This document shows positions 24,612-33,100 of a stretch of 35,160 nucleotides of DNA, one piece after another (position 1 is the stretch's first letter; each line of letters opens with the position of its first letter). Position numbers and translations under genes: made by a program. The stretch spans positions 1 through 35,160 of the forward strand of contig PDON01000039.1 in the NCBI GenBank assembly GCA_002742935.1, in the 5' to 3' direction. Source of the stretch: Candidatus Cloacimonadota bacterium (lineage in GTDB: Bacteria; UBA4055). Below the pieces are notes generated by a model. That model saw only the letters and a program-made list of their open reading frames with translations. It searched no databases and was not told where the DNA came from.

Positions 24612-26594
24612 ATGTTTAATAAATCTCAACAGTCGGCAGTAGATCATATTGAAGGACCTTGCCTTGTTCTAGCGGGTGCCGGATCAGGAAAAACAAGAGT
24701 TATTACCGGAAGAGTAGAGAATCTTATAAATAAAGGTGTTAAACCTGAATCAATTTTAGCCATGACATTTACCAATAAAGCTGCCGGAGAGATGGGAGAA
24801 AGAATAAAAGAGACTCTGGGGAAAGATTTAAGCAAAGGTTTATTGTGTACAACATTTCACTCATTTTGCGTTAGATTTCTAAAAGAGTTTATAAAAAAGG
24901 TAGATAAAGGTTTTACAAAAGATTTCTCAATCTACACATATAGTGAGCAATTAGCACTTATAAAAAAATCTATGCACAATTTAGGTATAGGCGAAAACTT
25001 TTTTGACCCTAAACTTGTTTTATGGAAAATATCTTCACTTAAAACTAGAGGGATTGATATTGCCAAAATGGAGATTCTAGATCCTCTTTCAAGTGTTGCC
25101 AGAAGGGTTGTTGTTGAATATGCAAGAGTAATGAAGCTTTGTAATGCCTTGGATTTTGATGATCTTCTAAACTTTACGGAAAAAATTTTAAAAAATAATA
25201 TTGAAGTTAGAAAAAAAGTTTCTGAAAGATATAAATTTATACTTGTAGATGAGTTTCAAGATACAAATAATGTTCAATATAGAATTGTTAAACATCTTGC
25301 AAGCGAACATAAAAACATATTTGTTGTTGGTGATGATGATCAAAGTATATATGGTTTCAGAGGAGCTAACTTTGAAAATATATTACAATTTGACAGAGAT
25401 TGGGGTAATTGTAAGGTTGTTATACTGGATATGAACTATAGATGTAGTTCCACTATTTTAGATGCAGCAAATGCAGTTATTGGTAATAATAGCGAAAGAA
25501 AAGCTAAAGATGTTAATGCTTTTAACAATTCCGGAGATAAAATTGAGTATTTTGAAAACGATAATGAGAAGGATGAAGCAACAAATATAGCTATGGGAAT
25601 AGAGACACTTGGAAGAAAAAATTATGGAGAAACAGCTATCCTCATAAGAGCAAACTATCAGGCAAGAGCATTAGAAGAGATTCTTAGATCTAAAAAGATA
25701 CCATACAATCTTGTAGGGGGTATTAAGTTTTTTGAGAGAAAAGAGATTATGGATATTCTCGGATATCTAAAAATTATTGTTAACCCTTCTGATGAAGTTT
25801 CAATCTTAAGGGTTATAAACCTACCTAAAAGAGGGATTGGTAACGAGACTATTTTTAAAATTTCAAACTATGCACAGGAAAAAGGGATAACCTTTTACGA
25901 GGCTTTAAAAGATTATAAATCTATTAAATCTATAAGATCACTACTTCATGACAAGTTGGAAAAATTTCTAATTTTTATAGAAAATAGTAGAGAGATGTTT
26001 AAATATGGTAATCTTCTTGAGAATACTAAAGAGTATGTATCAAAGACAGGTTATATAAACTATTTGGAAGAGGAGTTTAAAGAGGATGATAAAAAATTAA
26101 AAAATAAACTTAATTCAATAGATGAACTATACAACTCTATTTCAGACTATTGTGAAGAGAATCCTAAAGCAAAACTATCCTCATATTTGGAGAAGATATC
26201 ATTAAAACAAGATAGTGATGATCTTTCAACCAAAAATCAAATCAAAATAATGACTGTACACAGCTCAAAAGGGCTTGAGTTTGATAATATTTTTATAGCG
26301 GGATTGGAGGAGGGCACCTTTCCTCACGAAAGATCTTTAGAAGAGAACAATATTGAAGAGGAGAGAAGGCTTTTTTACGTTGCAATAACAAGAGCTAGAA
26401 AAAAGCTCTATCTTTCATCTGTTAGAGTTAGAAAGAAGATGGGAGAAGAGGTTGATATGAAAAGATCAAGGTTTCTAAGTGAGATTCCTGAACAACTTTT
26501 TTTAGTTTCTCCGGAAAAATATCAAGAAGTTAGTCTTGAATATCACAAATCGGCAATTGCCGAGATGATGAAAAAAATATCCGGTAAGCTATAG
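24612..26594 (+). CDS. UvrD/PcrA-type superfamily 1A DNA helicase
   Basis: A 660-residue 3'-5' helicase for DNA repair and for clearing replication or recombination blocks. All SF1 motifs are visible: Q-motif FNKSQQSAV, motif I AGAGSGKTRVI, Ia MTFTNKAAGEM, II VDEFQDTN, III GDDDQSIYGFRGA, IV YRCSSTIL, V MTVHSSKGLEFDNIF and VI EERRLFYVAITRAR. It is somewhat shorter than the 720-750 residues usual for PcrA/UvrD. The C-terminal tail that binds RNA polymerase seems reduced, so UvrD, PcrA and Rep cannot be separated safely. AAGGG lies about 8 bases before the ATG. It stands alone between long or unrelated flanks. Confidence 0.93.
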   Translation: MFNKSQQSAVDHIEGPCLVLAGAGSGKTRVITGRVENLINKGVKPESILAMTFTNKAAGEMGERIKETLGKDLSKGLLCTTFHSFCVRFLKEFIKKVDKGFTKDFSIYTYSEQLALIKKSMHNLGIGENFFDPKLVLWKISSLKTRGIDIAKMEILDPLSSVARRVVVEYARVMKLCNALDFDDLLNFTEKILKNNIEVRKKVSERYKFILVDEFQDTNNVQYRIVKHLASEHKNIFVVGDDDQSIYGFRGANFENILQFDRDWGNCKVVILDMNYRCSSTILDAANAVIGNNSERKAKDVNAFNNSGDKIEYFENDNEKDEATNIAMGIETLGRKNYGETAILIRANYQARALEEILRSKKIPYNLVGGIKFFERKEIMDILGYLKIIVNPSDEVSILRVINLPKRGIGNETIFKISNYAQEKGITFYEALKDYKSIKSIRSLLHDKLEKFLIFIENSREMFKYGNLLENTKEYVSKTGYINYLEEEFKEDDKKLKNKLNSIDELYNSISDYCEENPKAKLSSYLEKISLKQDSDDLSTKNQIKIMTVHSSKGLEFDNIFIAGLEEGTFPHERSLEENNIEEERRLFYVAITRARKKLYLSSVRVRKKMGEEVDMKRSRFLSEIPEQLFLVSPEKYQEVSLEYHKSAIAEMMKKISGKL

Positions 26595-26654
26595 ATTAGA
26601 AAAACTCAAATTGTTTTAGATAAAGAGAATTATAATAGAAAACGGAGTATGTTT

Positions 26655-27521
26655 ATGAGAGGAATAGTTTTAATTTTGATAACAATATCTACACTTTTAG
26701 GTAATCTAAAAATCTATTCGCCAAAAGCACCACCCTCAATACCTCTTTTTAACAGAGAGTACAAGGGTGTAACTATAGATTTATATGATAGATTCAACAC
26801 TGCAATTCTACCTAAAATAGTTAAGGGTGAAGAAGCTCTTTATATCATACCTACCAATGTAGCTGCAAAACTTTTTAACAAGGGTATTGATATATCCATA
26901 CTTGCAACTTTAAGTGAAGGATTACTATTTTTCTGCTCTAAAGAGGATAAGAGATTAAGTGAGATAAAGGATAAAACAATCTATGTGCCTGCTAAAGGCT
27001 CCTCCCCTGATGTTATAACAAATATTATTATTAAAAAAAGCCAAAACATAAAGATTAAATACAGTAGTGCTCCTGAGATAGCAAAACTTATGAAAGCAGG
27101 CAGAATAGATTTTTCCGTTCTTCCTCAACCTCTTGCTTCTATGGTGGAATCGGATAATATAAAGATTTTTGATATGAAAAAAGATTGGGGAAAAACAGAT
27201 GGGGAGTTTACCATTCCTCAAGTTTCTATTGTAGCGTTTAACTCTATTTTGGAGAGTAAGAAGATTGAGTTAAATAAATTTTTGATAGATTTTGAAAAAG
27301 AGATTAAAAAGATAAATGAGAGTGAAGAGCTAAACTTTGAAAGATTGCAACCTATCGGATGGAAACTATCCAAAAACAATCTAAAAAGATCCTTAAAAAA
27401 GATGAATTTAACATTTAATAATAATTTCCAATCTGTAAAAGTTTACTTGGAAAAACTTTACAAAAAAGACCCTAAACTAATTGGCGGGAAAATACCATCT
27501 GAGAAATTTTATAAAAAATAG
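26655..27521 (+). CDS. ABC transporter substrate-binding protein (NMT1/SsuA-like)
   Basis: About 288 residues: a signal peptide (about 1-17) followed by a periplasmic-binding fold of the NMT1/THI5/SsuA type. Recognisable segments are YIIPTNVAAKLFNKG, ISILATLSEGLLFF, DKTIYVPAKGSSPDVITN and KAGRIDFSVLPQPLASM. It should capture a small solute outside the inner membrane for the permease and ATPase encoded directly behind it. The start at 26655 is chosen because GGAG (26644-26647) is 7 bases upstream. The ATG at 26649 is only 1 base from that GGAG. The family covers thiamine precursors, alkylsulfonates, nitrate and taurine, and the substrate cannot be told here. Confidence 0.85.
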   Translation: MRGIVLILITISTLLGNLKIYSPKAPPSIPLFNREYKGVTIDLYDRFNTAILPKIVKGEEALYIIPTNVAAKLFNKGIDISILATLSEGLLFFCSKEDKRLSEIKDKTIYVPAKGSSPDVITNIIIKKSQNIKIKYSSAPEIAKLMKAGRIDFSVLPQPLASMVESDNIKIFDMKKDWGKTDGEFTIPQVSIVAFNSILESKKIELNKFLIDFEKEIKKINESEELNFERLQPIGWKLSKNNLKRSLKKMNLTFNNNFQSVKVYLEKLYKKDPKLIGGKIPSEKFYKK

Positions 27522-28236
27522 ACTTTTCACAATAATAGGAGTTTTCTCTGTTATTGCAATGTGGGAAATAACAACATATTTTGTAGATCCCATACTATTA
27601 CCAAAACCTCTTGATGTTATAAAGGAGACAGCTTCTCTACTCTCATCAAAAGAGGTTTACAGCTCACTTCTCAATACATTGACAAAAACATATATGGGAG
27701 TAGCAGGATCTCTAATAGCAGGTCTTTTTTTTGCTGTACTAGCAGTACAATCAAAATTTATAGATAGAATTATAAACCCCATAACCTTAATTTTTCAATC
27801 TGCACCTATCATATCTTGGATACTTCTCTCTTTAATCTGGTTTGACAACTCTATTATACCTATAATAGTAATAATATTTTCAGCTTTTCCTATTATATTC
27901 ATTAATAGCAGAAACAGTATACATAATATAGAAAAGAGAACAAGAAACTTTGTTAAAATCTACAATATAGATAAAATAAAGAGAATAAAAGGTATCTACC
28001 TACCATCTATATACATAACTCTTAAAAGTTCTGTAAGAGTTGTAATGGAACTCTCCTTAAAAATCTCTGTAATGGCTGAAGTAATCTCCAATGCAACCGG
28101 AGGTATAGGAGAAAATTTGAATAATAGTTGGATAAATATTGATACGGTATCTCTTTTAAGCATAACCTTGATTCTTATTATGTTTACCTATATAAATGTA
28201 AAGATTGTAGATTTTATACTGAGAAAGATATATTAA
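27481..28236 (+). CDS. ABC transporter permease (SsuC/ThiX-like)
   Basis: A 251-residue inner-membrane permease with about six hydrophobic segments. The N-terminal pattern (AMWEITTYFVDPILLPKPLDVI) is typical of the SsuC/TauC/ThiX group. The cytoplasmic EAA loop, which contacts the ATPase, lies around IYNIDKIKRIKGIYLPSIY. The motif near the C-terminus, AEVISNATGGIGENLNN, also fits the family. The start is uncertain: the TTG at 27481 gives a normal N-terminus but overlaps the upstream gene by 41 bases and lacks a clear ribosome binding site. CTG (27499) is an alternative. It is followed immediately by the ATPase gene. Confidence 0.87.
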   Translation: MAGKYHLRNFIKNRLFTIIGVFSVIAMWEITTYFVDPILLPKPLDVIKETASLLSSKEVYSSLLNTLTKTYMGVAGSLIAGLFFAVLAVQSKFIDRIINPITLIFQSAPIISWILLSLIWFDNSIIPIIVIIFSAFPIIFINSRNSIHNIEKRTRNFVKIYNIDKIKRIKGIYLPSIYITLKSSVRVVMELSLKISVMAEVISNATGGIGENLNNSWINIDTVSLLSITLILIMFTYINVKIVDFILRKIY

Positions 28237-28881
28237 ATGAAGATCACTAACTTGAAAATAGATATTGGAAAAGAGACTATTGTAGATAATTTAAATCTCT
28301 GTATTGATAATTTTAAGATATTAGGATTCTACGGTCCTTCCGGTTCAGGTAAAACTACAATATTAAACTGTATTGGAGATCTTTTAGAGTATGAAGGGTC
28401 TATTTTAGGAATTGATAAACCTATCAGTTTTATGTTTCAGGAAAATCTACTATTTGAATGGTTCACAGCTAGAGAAAATATTCTCTTTGTAGGTAAAGAA
28501 GATGATATTGAGAAGTTAGAAATAGTATCTGGGATATTGGAGATAGATAATATTTTGGATAAGAGGATTTCACAGCTAAGTGGAGGAGAAAAGGATAGAG
28601 TTTCACTGGCAAGAGCCTTATACTTCAACGCAAGGAGTATTCTCTTAGATGAACCTTTTAAAAGTTTAGACTCCAAATTAAAGAGTAGGATTATACCCAA
28701 GATTAAGAAATTTACAGAAAATATGGGAGCAAAAGTTATAATTATAAGTCATAACTATGAGGAGATAAATCTCTTTTGCGATAAGGTAGTTATTTTTGAT
28801 AATTTTCCCATTAATAAAGCTGTTATTAAGGAGGTCTCTATTGAAAAAATTAAATATTTAAGTAATAAGAGAGGAGAGTGA
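28237..28881 (+). CDS. ABC transporter ATP-binding protein
   Basis: A 214-residue ATPase that powers the adjacent permease. It shows Walker A GPSGSGKTT, Q-loop FMFQENLLF, signature LSGGEKDRVSLARAL, Walker B SILLDEPFKSLD and the switch His in IIISHNYEE. It is a compact version without a regulatory C-terminal extension. Its ATG directly follows the permease stop. The stop codon lies inside the left arm of an imperfect 13-base inverted repeat (28878-28950). Confidence 0.94.
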   Translation: MKITNLKIDIGKETIVDNLNLCIDNFKILGFYGPSGSGKTTILNCIGDLLEYEGSILGIDKPISFMFQENLLFEWFTARENILFVGKEDDIEKLEIVSGILEIDNILDKRISQLSGGEKDRVSLARALYFNARSILLDEPFKSLDSKLKSRIIPKIKKFTENMGAKVIIISHNYEEINLFCDKVVIFDNFPINKAVIKEVSIEKIKYLSNKRGE

Positions 28882-28950
28882 TCATAATTTATCCTCTACC
28901 ATTTATTTTCCGTAACTTTATAGTTTTTCATATTTTAAAATTTTGATCAC
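28878..28950. repeat. Imperfect 13-base inverted repeat
   Basis: The arms gtgatcataattt (28878-28890) and aaattttgatcac (28938-28950) match at 12 of 13 positions across a 47-base spacer. It lies at the end of the ABC operon. It could be a weak RNA structure or a protein-binding site; there is no T-run of terminator type. Confidence 0.4.
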
Positions 28951-29398
28951 AACTAAATTATTTGTAAATAGTTAGGATTATTAAAAATAATTACTTTAAA
29001 TACATAGTAATAATCTAATTAAAAAAACTATTGCTATACCTGTATAAAATTTATTATGATTAGAAGCCCTTTACTTAACTTAGATTTGTTTTGGGTAATC
29101 AGAATCTGCTAAAAAAGGTTATATTTGACTTGTTTAATGGTTTGTACGGATGCTTTTGAAATTAAATATAATAAATAATATCTATTAAAAAGCTTTGCAG
29201 TTCATTTGGGAGAAATAGATAATTAAAACAAAATTTATATTAATTGTTTATCTCTAATTCTCGTTGAAAAGGGGTGTTTAACTTAACCGTTGTAACTCCC
29301 TCTTATTAAATAAACTTTGCTTTAAACCATCTTTAACATTTATGATCTTTTAAAAGTGGAACATAATTAAAATTATTTTATATTTTAAAGGGTTTTAC
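28882..29398. other. 517-base non-coding gap before plsC
   Basis: No credible gene on either strand; stop codons are frequent in all frames. Apart from the inverted repeat at its left end, the stretch is AT-rich and featureless to the eye. It includes gttttgggtaa near 29088, a string also found in the leader of the helicase gene near 24568. AAAGGG lies just upstream of the plsC start. Confidence 0.5.
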
Positions 29399-30115
29399 AT
29401 GTTTTCTTACATAAAATTTAAAGTTATACTTCTTACGATAAGCTACTTTTTTTTAGAACCTTACATGTTTCTATATAGGAGAATTAAAGGGGATGTTGCC
29501 ATAAGAAAAAAAGCTATTAAGCTTTCAAAATATTGGTGTGTAAAGATATTTAAATGGCTAAAAACCGATATTATTATTGAAGGAGAGCAAAATATTCCAA
29601 ACTATCCTGTTGTTATTGTTTCAAACCATCAAGGAAGTTTAGATATACCTCTTCTAATGGGTTTTTTAAAAAACAGACCATCATTTGTTGCAAAAAAAGA
29701 GCTTAAAAAAGTTCCTATTTTATCATCTTGGATGAATCTTTTAGGTTGTGTGTTTTTGGACAGAAAAAGTCCTAGAGAAGCAGTTAAGAGTTTCAGAGAA
29801 GCTTCAAAAATCATACAGAGTGGACAAAGTATTGTTATATTTCCTGAAGGTAGAAGATCATCTGATCTTAAAGAGTTTAAAAAAGGATCTTTCAAACTTG
29901 CTGTATATTCAAAAGTTCCAATTCTTCCGGTAACTATTTTAGGAACTGATATAGTTACAAAACAGTATAAGCATGTAGAAAAAAGAGTTAAGGTTATAAT
30001 TGATAAACCGGTAAAGATAGATCATCTCTCAAAAGAGGAATTAAAAGATTTGCCGGAAAGGATAAAGGGTATAATTGAAAGTAATTTTGTTAGTGATTAT
30101 AATATTTTTGTTTAG
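29399..30115 (+). CDS. plsC: 1-acyl-sn-glycerol-3-phosphate acyltransferase (PlsC family)
   Basis: A 238-residue membrane-associated acyltransferase that makes phosphatidic acid from lysophosphatidic acid. The catalytic HX4D motif is NHQGSLD (His77, Asp82). The substrate-binding motif is FPEGRRS, followed by KKGSFKLA. A hydrophobic N-terminal segment (residues 8-26) anchors it to the inner membrane. Length is normal. The DUF1573 lipoprotein gene starts 41 bases before its stop. Family membership is clear; other acyl-acceptor specificities are possible. Confidence 0.9.
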   Translation: MFSYIKFKVILLTISYFFLEPYMFLYRRIKGDVAIRKKAIKLSKYWCVKIFKWLKTDIIIEGEQNIPNYPVVIVSNHQGSLDIPLLMGFLKNRPSFVAKKELKKVPILSSWMNLLGCVFLDRKSPREAVKSFREASKIIQSGQSIVIFPEGRRSSDLKEFKKGSFKLAVYSKVPILPVTILGTDIVTKQYKHVEKRVKVIIDKPVKIDHLSKEELKDLPERIKGIIESNFVSDYNIFV

Positions 30116-30434
30116 CTGTGGAGAAAATCTTACGATTAGTGAATCTATTATTGATTTTGGAGAGGTTAAGCCTGAAAGTAAACATGAGAAATTTTTAACT
30201 ATATATAATCGAGGATGGTCAGATGTTGAAATAGATACAGTTTTAACACCTTGCACTTGCACCAAAGTTGAAGTTGAAAAGTATATAATTGAGAGTAATG
30301 ATTCAACAGAGCTCTATCTTAATTTTGAGTCAAGAAGTAGATCCGGTAAAATGAAGAAGGATTTTACAATCAAATTCAAAAATGGCAAATCAATAAAAGC
30401 ATATATAACATGTAAAGTAAATTCTATATTTTAG
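30075..30434 (+). CDS. DUF1573-family lipoprotein
   Basis: A 119-residue protein with a short signal peptide and lipobox LFSC (Cys at about residue 15). It carries one DUF1573 Ig-like domain: IDFGEVKPESKHEKFLTIYNRG, then TPCTCTKVEV, then ESRSRSGKMKKDFTIKF. The CTC pair is typical of the family. The TTG start at 30075 has AGGG 5 bases upstream and overlaps plsC by 41 bases. It is exported and probably sits on a periplasm-facing membrane. Function of the family is not established. ahcY follows after 29 bases. Confidence 0.8.
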   Translation: MKVILLVIIIFLFSCGENLTISESIIDFGEVKPESKHEKFLTIYNRGWSDVEIDTVLTPCTCTKVEVEKYIIESNDSTELYLNFESRSRSGKMKKDFTIKFKNGKSIKAYITCKVNSIF

Positions 30435-30463
30435 AAAATTTGTAAAATATAAATGGAGGAATA

Positions 30464-31882
30464 ATGGAAAAATATCTCGACTACACAATACCATACAAAA
30501 TAGCCGATATCTCTTTGGCTGAATTTGGTAGAAAAGAGATTGATATTGCAGAAAAAGAGATGCCGGGTTTGGTATCTGTTAGAGAAAAATATAGATCTGA
30601 AAAACCTTTGAAAGGTGTTAGAATAACAGGTTCGCTACATATGACAATCCAAACAGCTGTTCTTATTGAAACATTAGTAGCCTTAGGTGCAGATGTTAGA
30701 TGGTGCTCATGCAATATCTTCTCAACCCAAGATCATGCAGCCGCAGCAATTGCTAAAACAGGTGTTCCTGTATTCGCTTGGAAAGGCGAAACTATGGAGG
30801 AGTATTGGTGGTGCACTACTCAAGCTTTATCCTTTCCAGGAGGAAAAGGACCTCAACTTATTGTAGATGATGGTGGAGATGCTACTCTTCTTGTTCACAA
30901 AGGTTTAAAAGCTGAAAAAGATCCATCTATTTTAGATAGTAAAACCCTCTCTTATGAGGAGAGCATAATAAATAATGTTCTGAAAACTGTTCTAAAAGAG
31001 GAACCTACAAAATGGGAAAAGACAATAAAAGAACTTAAAGGCGTTTCAGAAGAAACTACTACAGGTGTTCATAGATTATATCAGATGATGGAATCGGGTG
31101 AGCTTCTTGTTCCTGCAATAAATGTTAATGATTCTGTTACAAAATCAAAATTTGATAATCTTTACGGTTGTAGGGAAAGTTTAGCTGATGGTATTAAAAG
31201 AGCAACAGATGTTATGATGGCAGGAAAAGTTGTTGTTGTTTGTGGTTATGGAGATGTTGGTAAAGGTTGTGCAAGATCTATGAGAGGTTATGGGGCAAGA
31301 GTTATCGTTACTGAAATAGATCCTATATGTGCTCTTCAAGCTTCAATGGAAGGTTATGAAGTAACAACTGTAGAGGATACTCTTGGAAGAGGAGATATTT
31401 ATGTTACTACCACAGGAAACAGAGATATTATAACTCTTGAGCATATGAAAGCTATGAAAGATCAAGCTATTGTTTGTAACATTGGTCACTTTGACAATGA
31501 GATTGAGGTTGAAAAACTTGAAAAATATGAAGGTGCAAAAAGATTAAATATAAAACCTCAAGTTGATAAATTTATTTTTGATGACGGTCATGAAATCTTT
31601 CTTCTTGCTGAAGGAAGACTTGTAAATCTTGGTTGTGCAACAGGACATCCTTCATTTGTTATGAGTAACTCTTTCACTAACCAAGTATTAGCTCAGATTG
31701 ATCTTTGGAAAAATAATTATGAAGTGGGAGTTTATATGTTACCTAAATATCTTGATGAGGAGGTTGCAAGACTTCATCTTGAAAAGGTTGGAGTTAAACT
31801 TACTAAACTTTCAAAAGAGCAAGCAGATTATATTGGTGTTGATGTAAATGGTCCTTATAAACCGGAGCATTACAGATACTAA
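30464..31882 (+). CDS. ahcY: S-adenosylhomocysteinase
   Basis: A 472-residue NAD-dependent enzyme that splits S-adenosylhomocysteine into adenosine and homocysteine, keeping methyltransferases running. Substrate-site segments are [16 protein letters not shown] and [15 protein letters not shown]. The NAD-binding Rossmann motif is [21 protein letters not shown], and the protein ends in the typical PEHYRY tail. The insertion around residues 150-195 is of the type seen in longer bacterial enzymes. It has a GGAGG ribosome binding site and is followed by a strong terminator. This is the SAH-hydrolase route rather than the Pfs/LuxS route. Confidence 0.97.
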   Translation: MEKYLDYTIPYKIADISLAEFGRKEIDIAEKEMPGLVSVREKYRSEKPLKGVRITGSLHMTIQTAVLIETLVALGADVRWCSCNIFSTQDHAAAAIAKTGVPVFAWKGETMEEYWWCTTQALSFPGGKGPQLIVDDGGDATLLVHKGLKAEKDPSILDSKTLSYEESIINNVLKTVLKEEPTKWEKTIKELKGVSEETTTGVHRLYQMMESGELLVPAINVNDSVTKSKFDNLYGCRESLADGIKRATDVMMAGKVVVVCGYGDVGKGCARSMRGYGARVIVTEIDPICALQASMEGYEVTTVEDTLGRGDIYVTTTGNRDIITLEHMKAMKDQAIVCNIGHFDNEIEVEKLEKYEGAKRLNIKPQVDKFIFDDGHEIFLLAEGRLVNLGCATGHPSFVMSNSFTNQVLAQIDLWKNNYEVGVYMLPKYLDEEVARLHLEKVGVKLTKLSKEQADYIGVDVNGPYKPEHYRY

Positions 31883-31931
31883 ATTTATAATTTTAAAATA
31901 ATTTAATGATAATATTTTCATTATGAATTAT

Positions 31932-31967
31932 AGCCTGAAAAAATTTTATTGATTTTTTCAGGCTTTT
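31932..31967 (+). terminator. Rho-independent terminator of ahcY
   Basis: A 12-bp stem (agcctgaaaaaa / ttttttcaggct) with a 9-base loop is followed by a T-run. It lies 50 bases after the ahcY stop. Confidence 0.85.
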
Positions 31968-32012
31968 AATTTGTGTAAATTGTTTTTAGGTCAAGCTTGA
32001 TATTTTAATAGA

Positions 32013-32041
32013 TTGACATTTTTAAATCTTAGTCTTATTTT
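32013..32041 (+). promoter_or_regulatory. Candidate promoter of efp
   Basis: A perfect TTGACA (32013-32018) and TATTTT (32036-32041) are spaced 17 bases apart, 30 bases upstream of the efp start. This is the clearest -35 box in the window. GGAG lies shortly before the ATG. Confidence 0.6.
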
Positions 32042-32070
32042 ATCAGCGATAAACTAAAATTGGAGTACTT

Positions 32071-32631
32071 ATGAAAAAAGCCAAAGATATTAGATCGGGA
32101 AATGTTTTAAAAATAAAAAATGATCTCTTTACAGTCTTAAAGGCAGAACATTTTAATCCTAGCGAAAAAGCTTGTGTAATGAGAATGAAAATGAGAAATA
32201 TTAAAACAAACCAGATTGTTAACGATACTTTCTTGGCTTCTGATGTTTATGAGGATCTTAGACTTGATTCAAAAGAGATGCAATATCTCTATAGATCGGG
32301 AGATATGCTTGTATTTATGAACAATGAAACTTATGACCAATTAGAGGTTGAAGAGAGTTTTATTGGTGATGGGATTGTTTTCCTTGAAGAGAATATGAAT
32401 ATCAATATGCAGTTTTATGAAGGAAAGCCAATTATGGTTGATCTTCCTCAAAATATTGTTAGTGAAATTGAGTATACTGAAGATGTAGATCCCGGTAATA
32501 CAAGTGGAAACGTTTTAAAAGATGCTAAACTTACAAACGGATATGAACTCAAAGTTCCTGCTTTCTGTAAAATTGGTGACAAGATAAAGGTAGATACCAA
32601 AACCGGAGAGTATATCTCAAGAGAGAAATAA
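32071..32631 (+). CDS. efp: Elongation factor P with unusual tip loop
   Basis: A 186-residue, three-domain OB-type factor that helps ribosomes through polyproline stretches. The family frame is clear: N-terminal KOW-like domain, LYRSGDMLVFMNNETYDQLEV in the middle, and KIGDKIKVDTKTGEYISR at the end. In the first domain, canonical EF-P has PGKGxA with Lys34 at the tip, the residue modified by EpmA, YmfI or rhamnosylation systems. Aligned without gaps, this protein reads PSEKACV: the Lys34 position is Glu and a Lys lies one place later. The third domain has the DPGNTSGNV variant. It is a single-gene transcript with its own promoter and terminator. Confidence 0.92.
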   Translation: MKKAKDIRSGNVLKIKNDLFTVLKAEHFNPSEKACVMRMKMRNIKTNQIVNDTFLASDVYEDLRLDSKEMQYLYRSGDMLVFMNNETYDQLEVEESFIGDGIVFLEENMNINMQFYEGKPIMVDLPQNIVSEIEYTEDVDPGNTSGNVLKDAKLTNGYELKVPAFCKIGDKIKVDTKTGEYISREK

Positions 32632-32652
32632 AATAATATTAATTTTCTGTCT

Positions 32653-32680
32653 AAAAAGGAGCAACTCTGCTCCTTTTTTT
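32653..32680 (+). terminator. Rho-independent terminator of efp
   Basis: An 11-bp stem (aaaaaggagca / tgctccttttt) with loop actc runs into a seven-T tract. It starts 21 bases after the efp stop. Confidence 0.92.
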
Positions 32681-32721
32681 ATTATATGAAATTCTTAGTG
32701 ATAAGAGGTTAGTTATTTATA

Positions 32722-32820
32722 GGGTAGAAGATTTTATATAAGTACTCCCATTTTGATTCATAATTGATAGTGCTAAAAAAAGAAAATACTCCCAGTTTAT
32801 TTTTTATGTAAGTTCTACCC
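32722..32820. repeat. Small element bounded by gggtagaa inverted repeat
   Basis: Inverted arms gggtagaa (32722-32729) and ttctaccc (32813-32820) enclose two direct copies of tactccca (32743-32750 and 32787-32794). There is no coding potential. It may be a remnant of a tiny mobile element, a structured leader RNA, or chance in AT-rich DNA. Confidence 0.3.
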
Positions 32821-33011
32821 AGTGATAAAAAATGTATTTTCGACTTAAATTTTTTTAACTATTATAATTTTTAAAAATTGTAAAGTCTACACATCAATAA
32901 AATACTATTATTTTTACAAATAACTCTTTGGAAAAATATTTATAACAAAGAAAGTGAATAGAGTGTCATATATATTTTCTGAGATATTTTACACTTATGT
33001 TATATATTTTC

Positions 33012-33040
33012 TTGCTTATTATATTTAGTTTTTTTATATT
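33012..33040 (+). promoter_or_regulatory. Candidate promoter of the outer-membrane barrel gene
   Basis: TTGCTT (33012-33017) and TATATT (33035-33040) are separated by 17 bases, about 60 bases before the start codon. A strong AAAGGAG ribosome binding site lies just upstream of the ATG at 33101. Confidence 0.45.
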
Positions 33041-33100
33041 TCTGTAGTCTAGTAAAAATATTACATACTTGGGCGAATATTACAGAAAGGAGAAATAGTA

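Larger units (their letters stand above)
32632..33100. other. 470-base non-coding gap between efp and the outer-membrane gene
   Basis: No gene is seen. The left end holds the efp terminator. At 32722-32820 a 99-base segment is bounded by an 8-base inverted repeat (gggtagaa / ttctaccc) and contains two copies of tactccca. The right end carries a candidate promoter at 33012-33040, about 60 bases before the start of the next gene. The rest is AT-rich. Confidence 0.5.

Noticed and set aside
26655..27521. MqnA/MqnD-type futalosine enzyme instead of a binding protein
   Set aside because: These share the periplasmic-binding fold, but this protein has a signal peptide and is followed by a permease and an ATPase, so a transporter is more likely.
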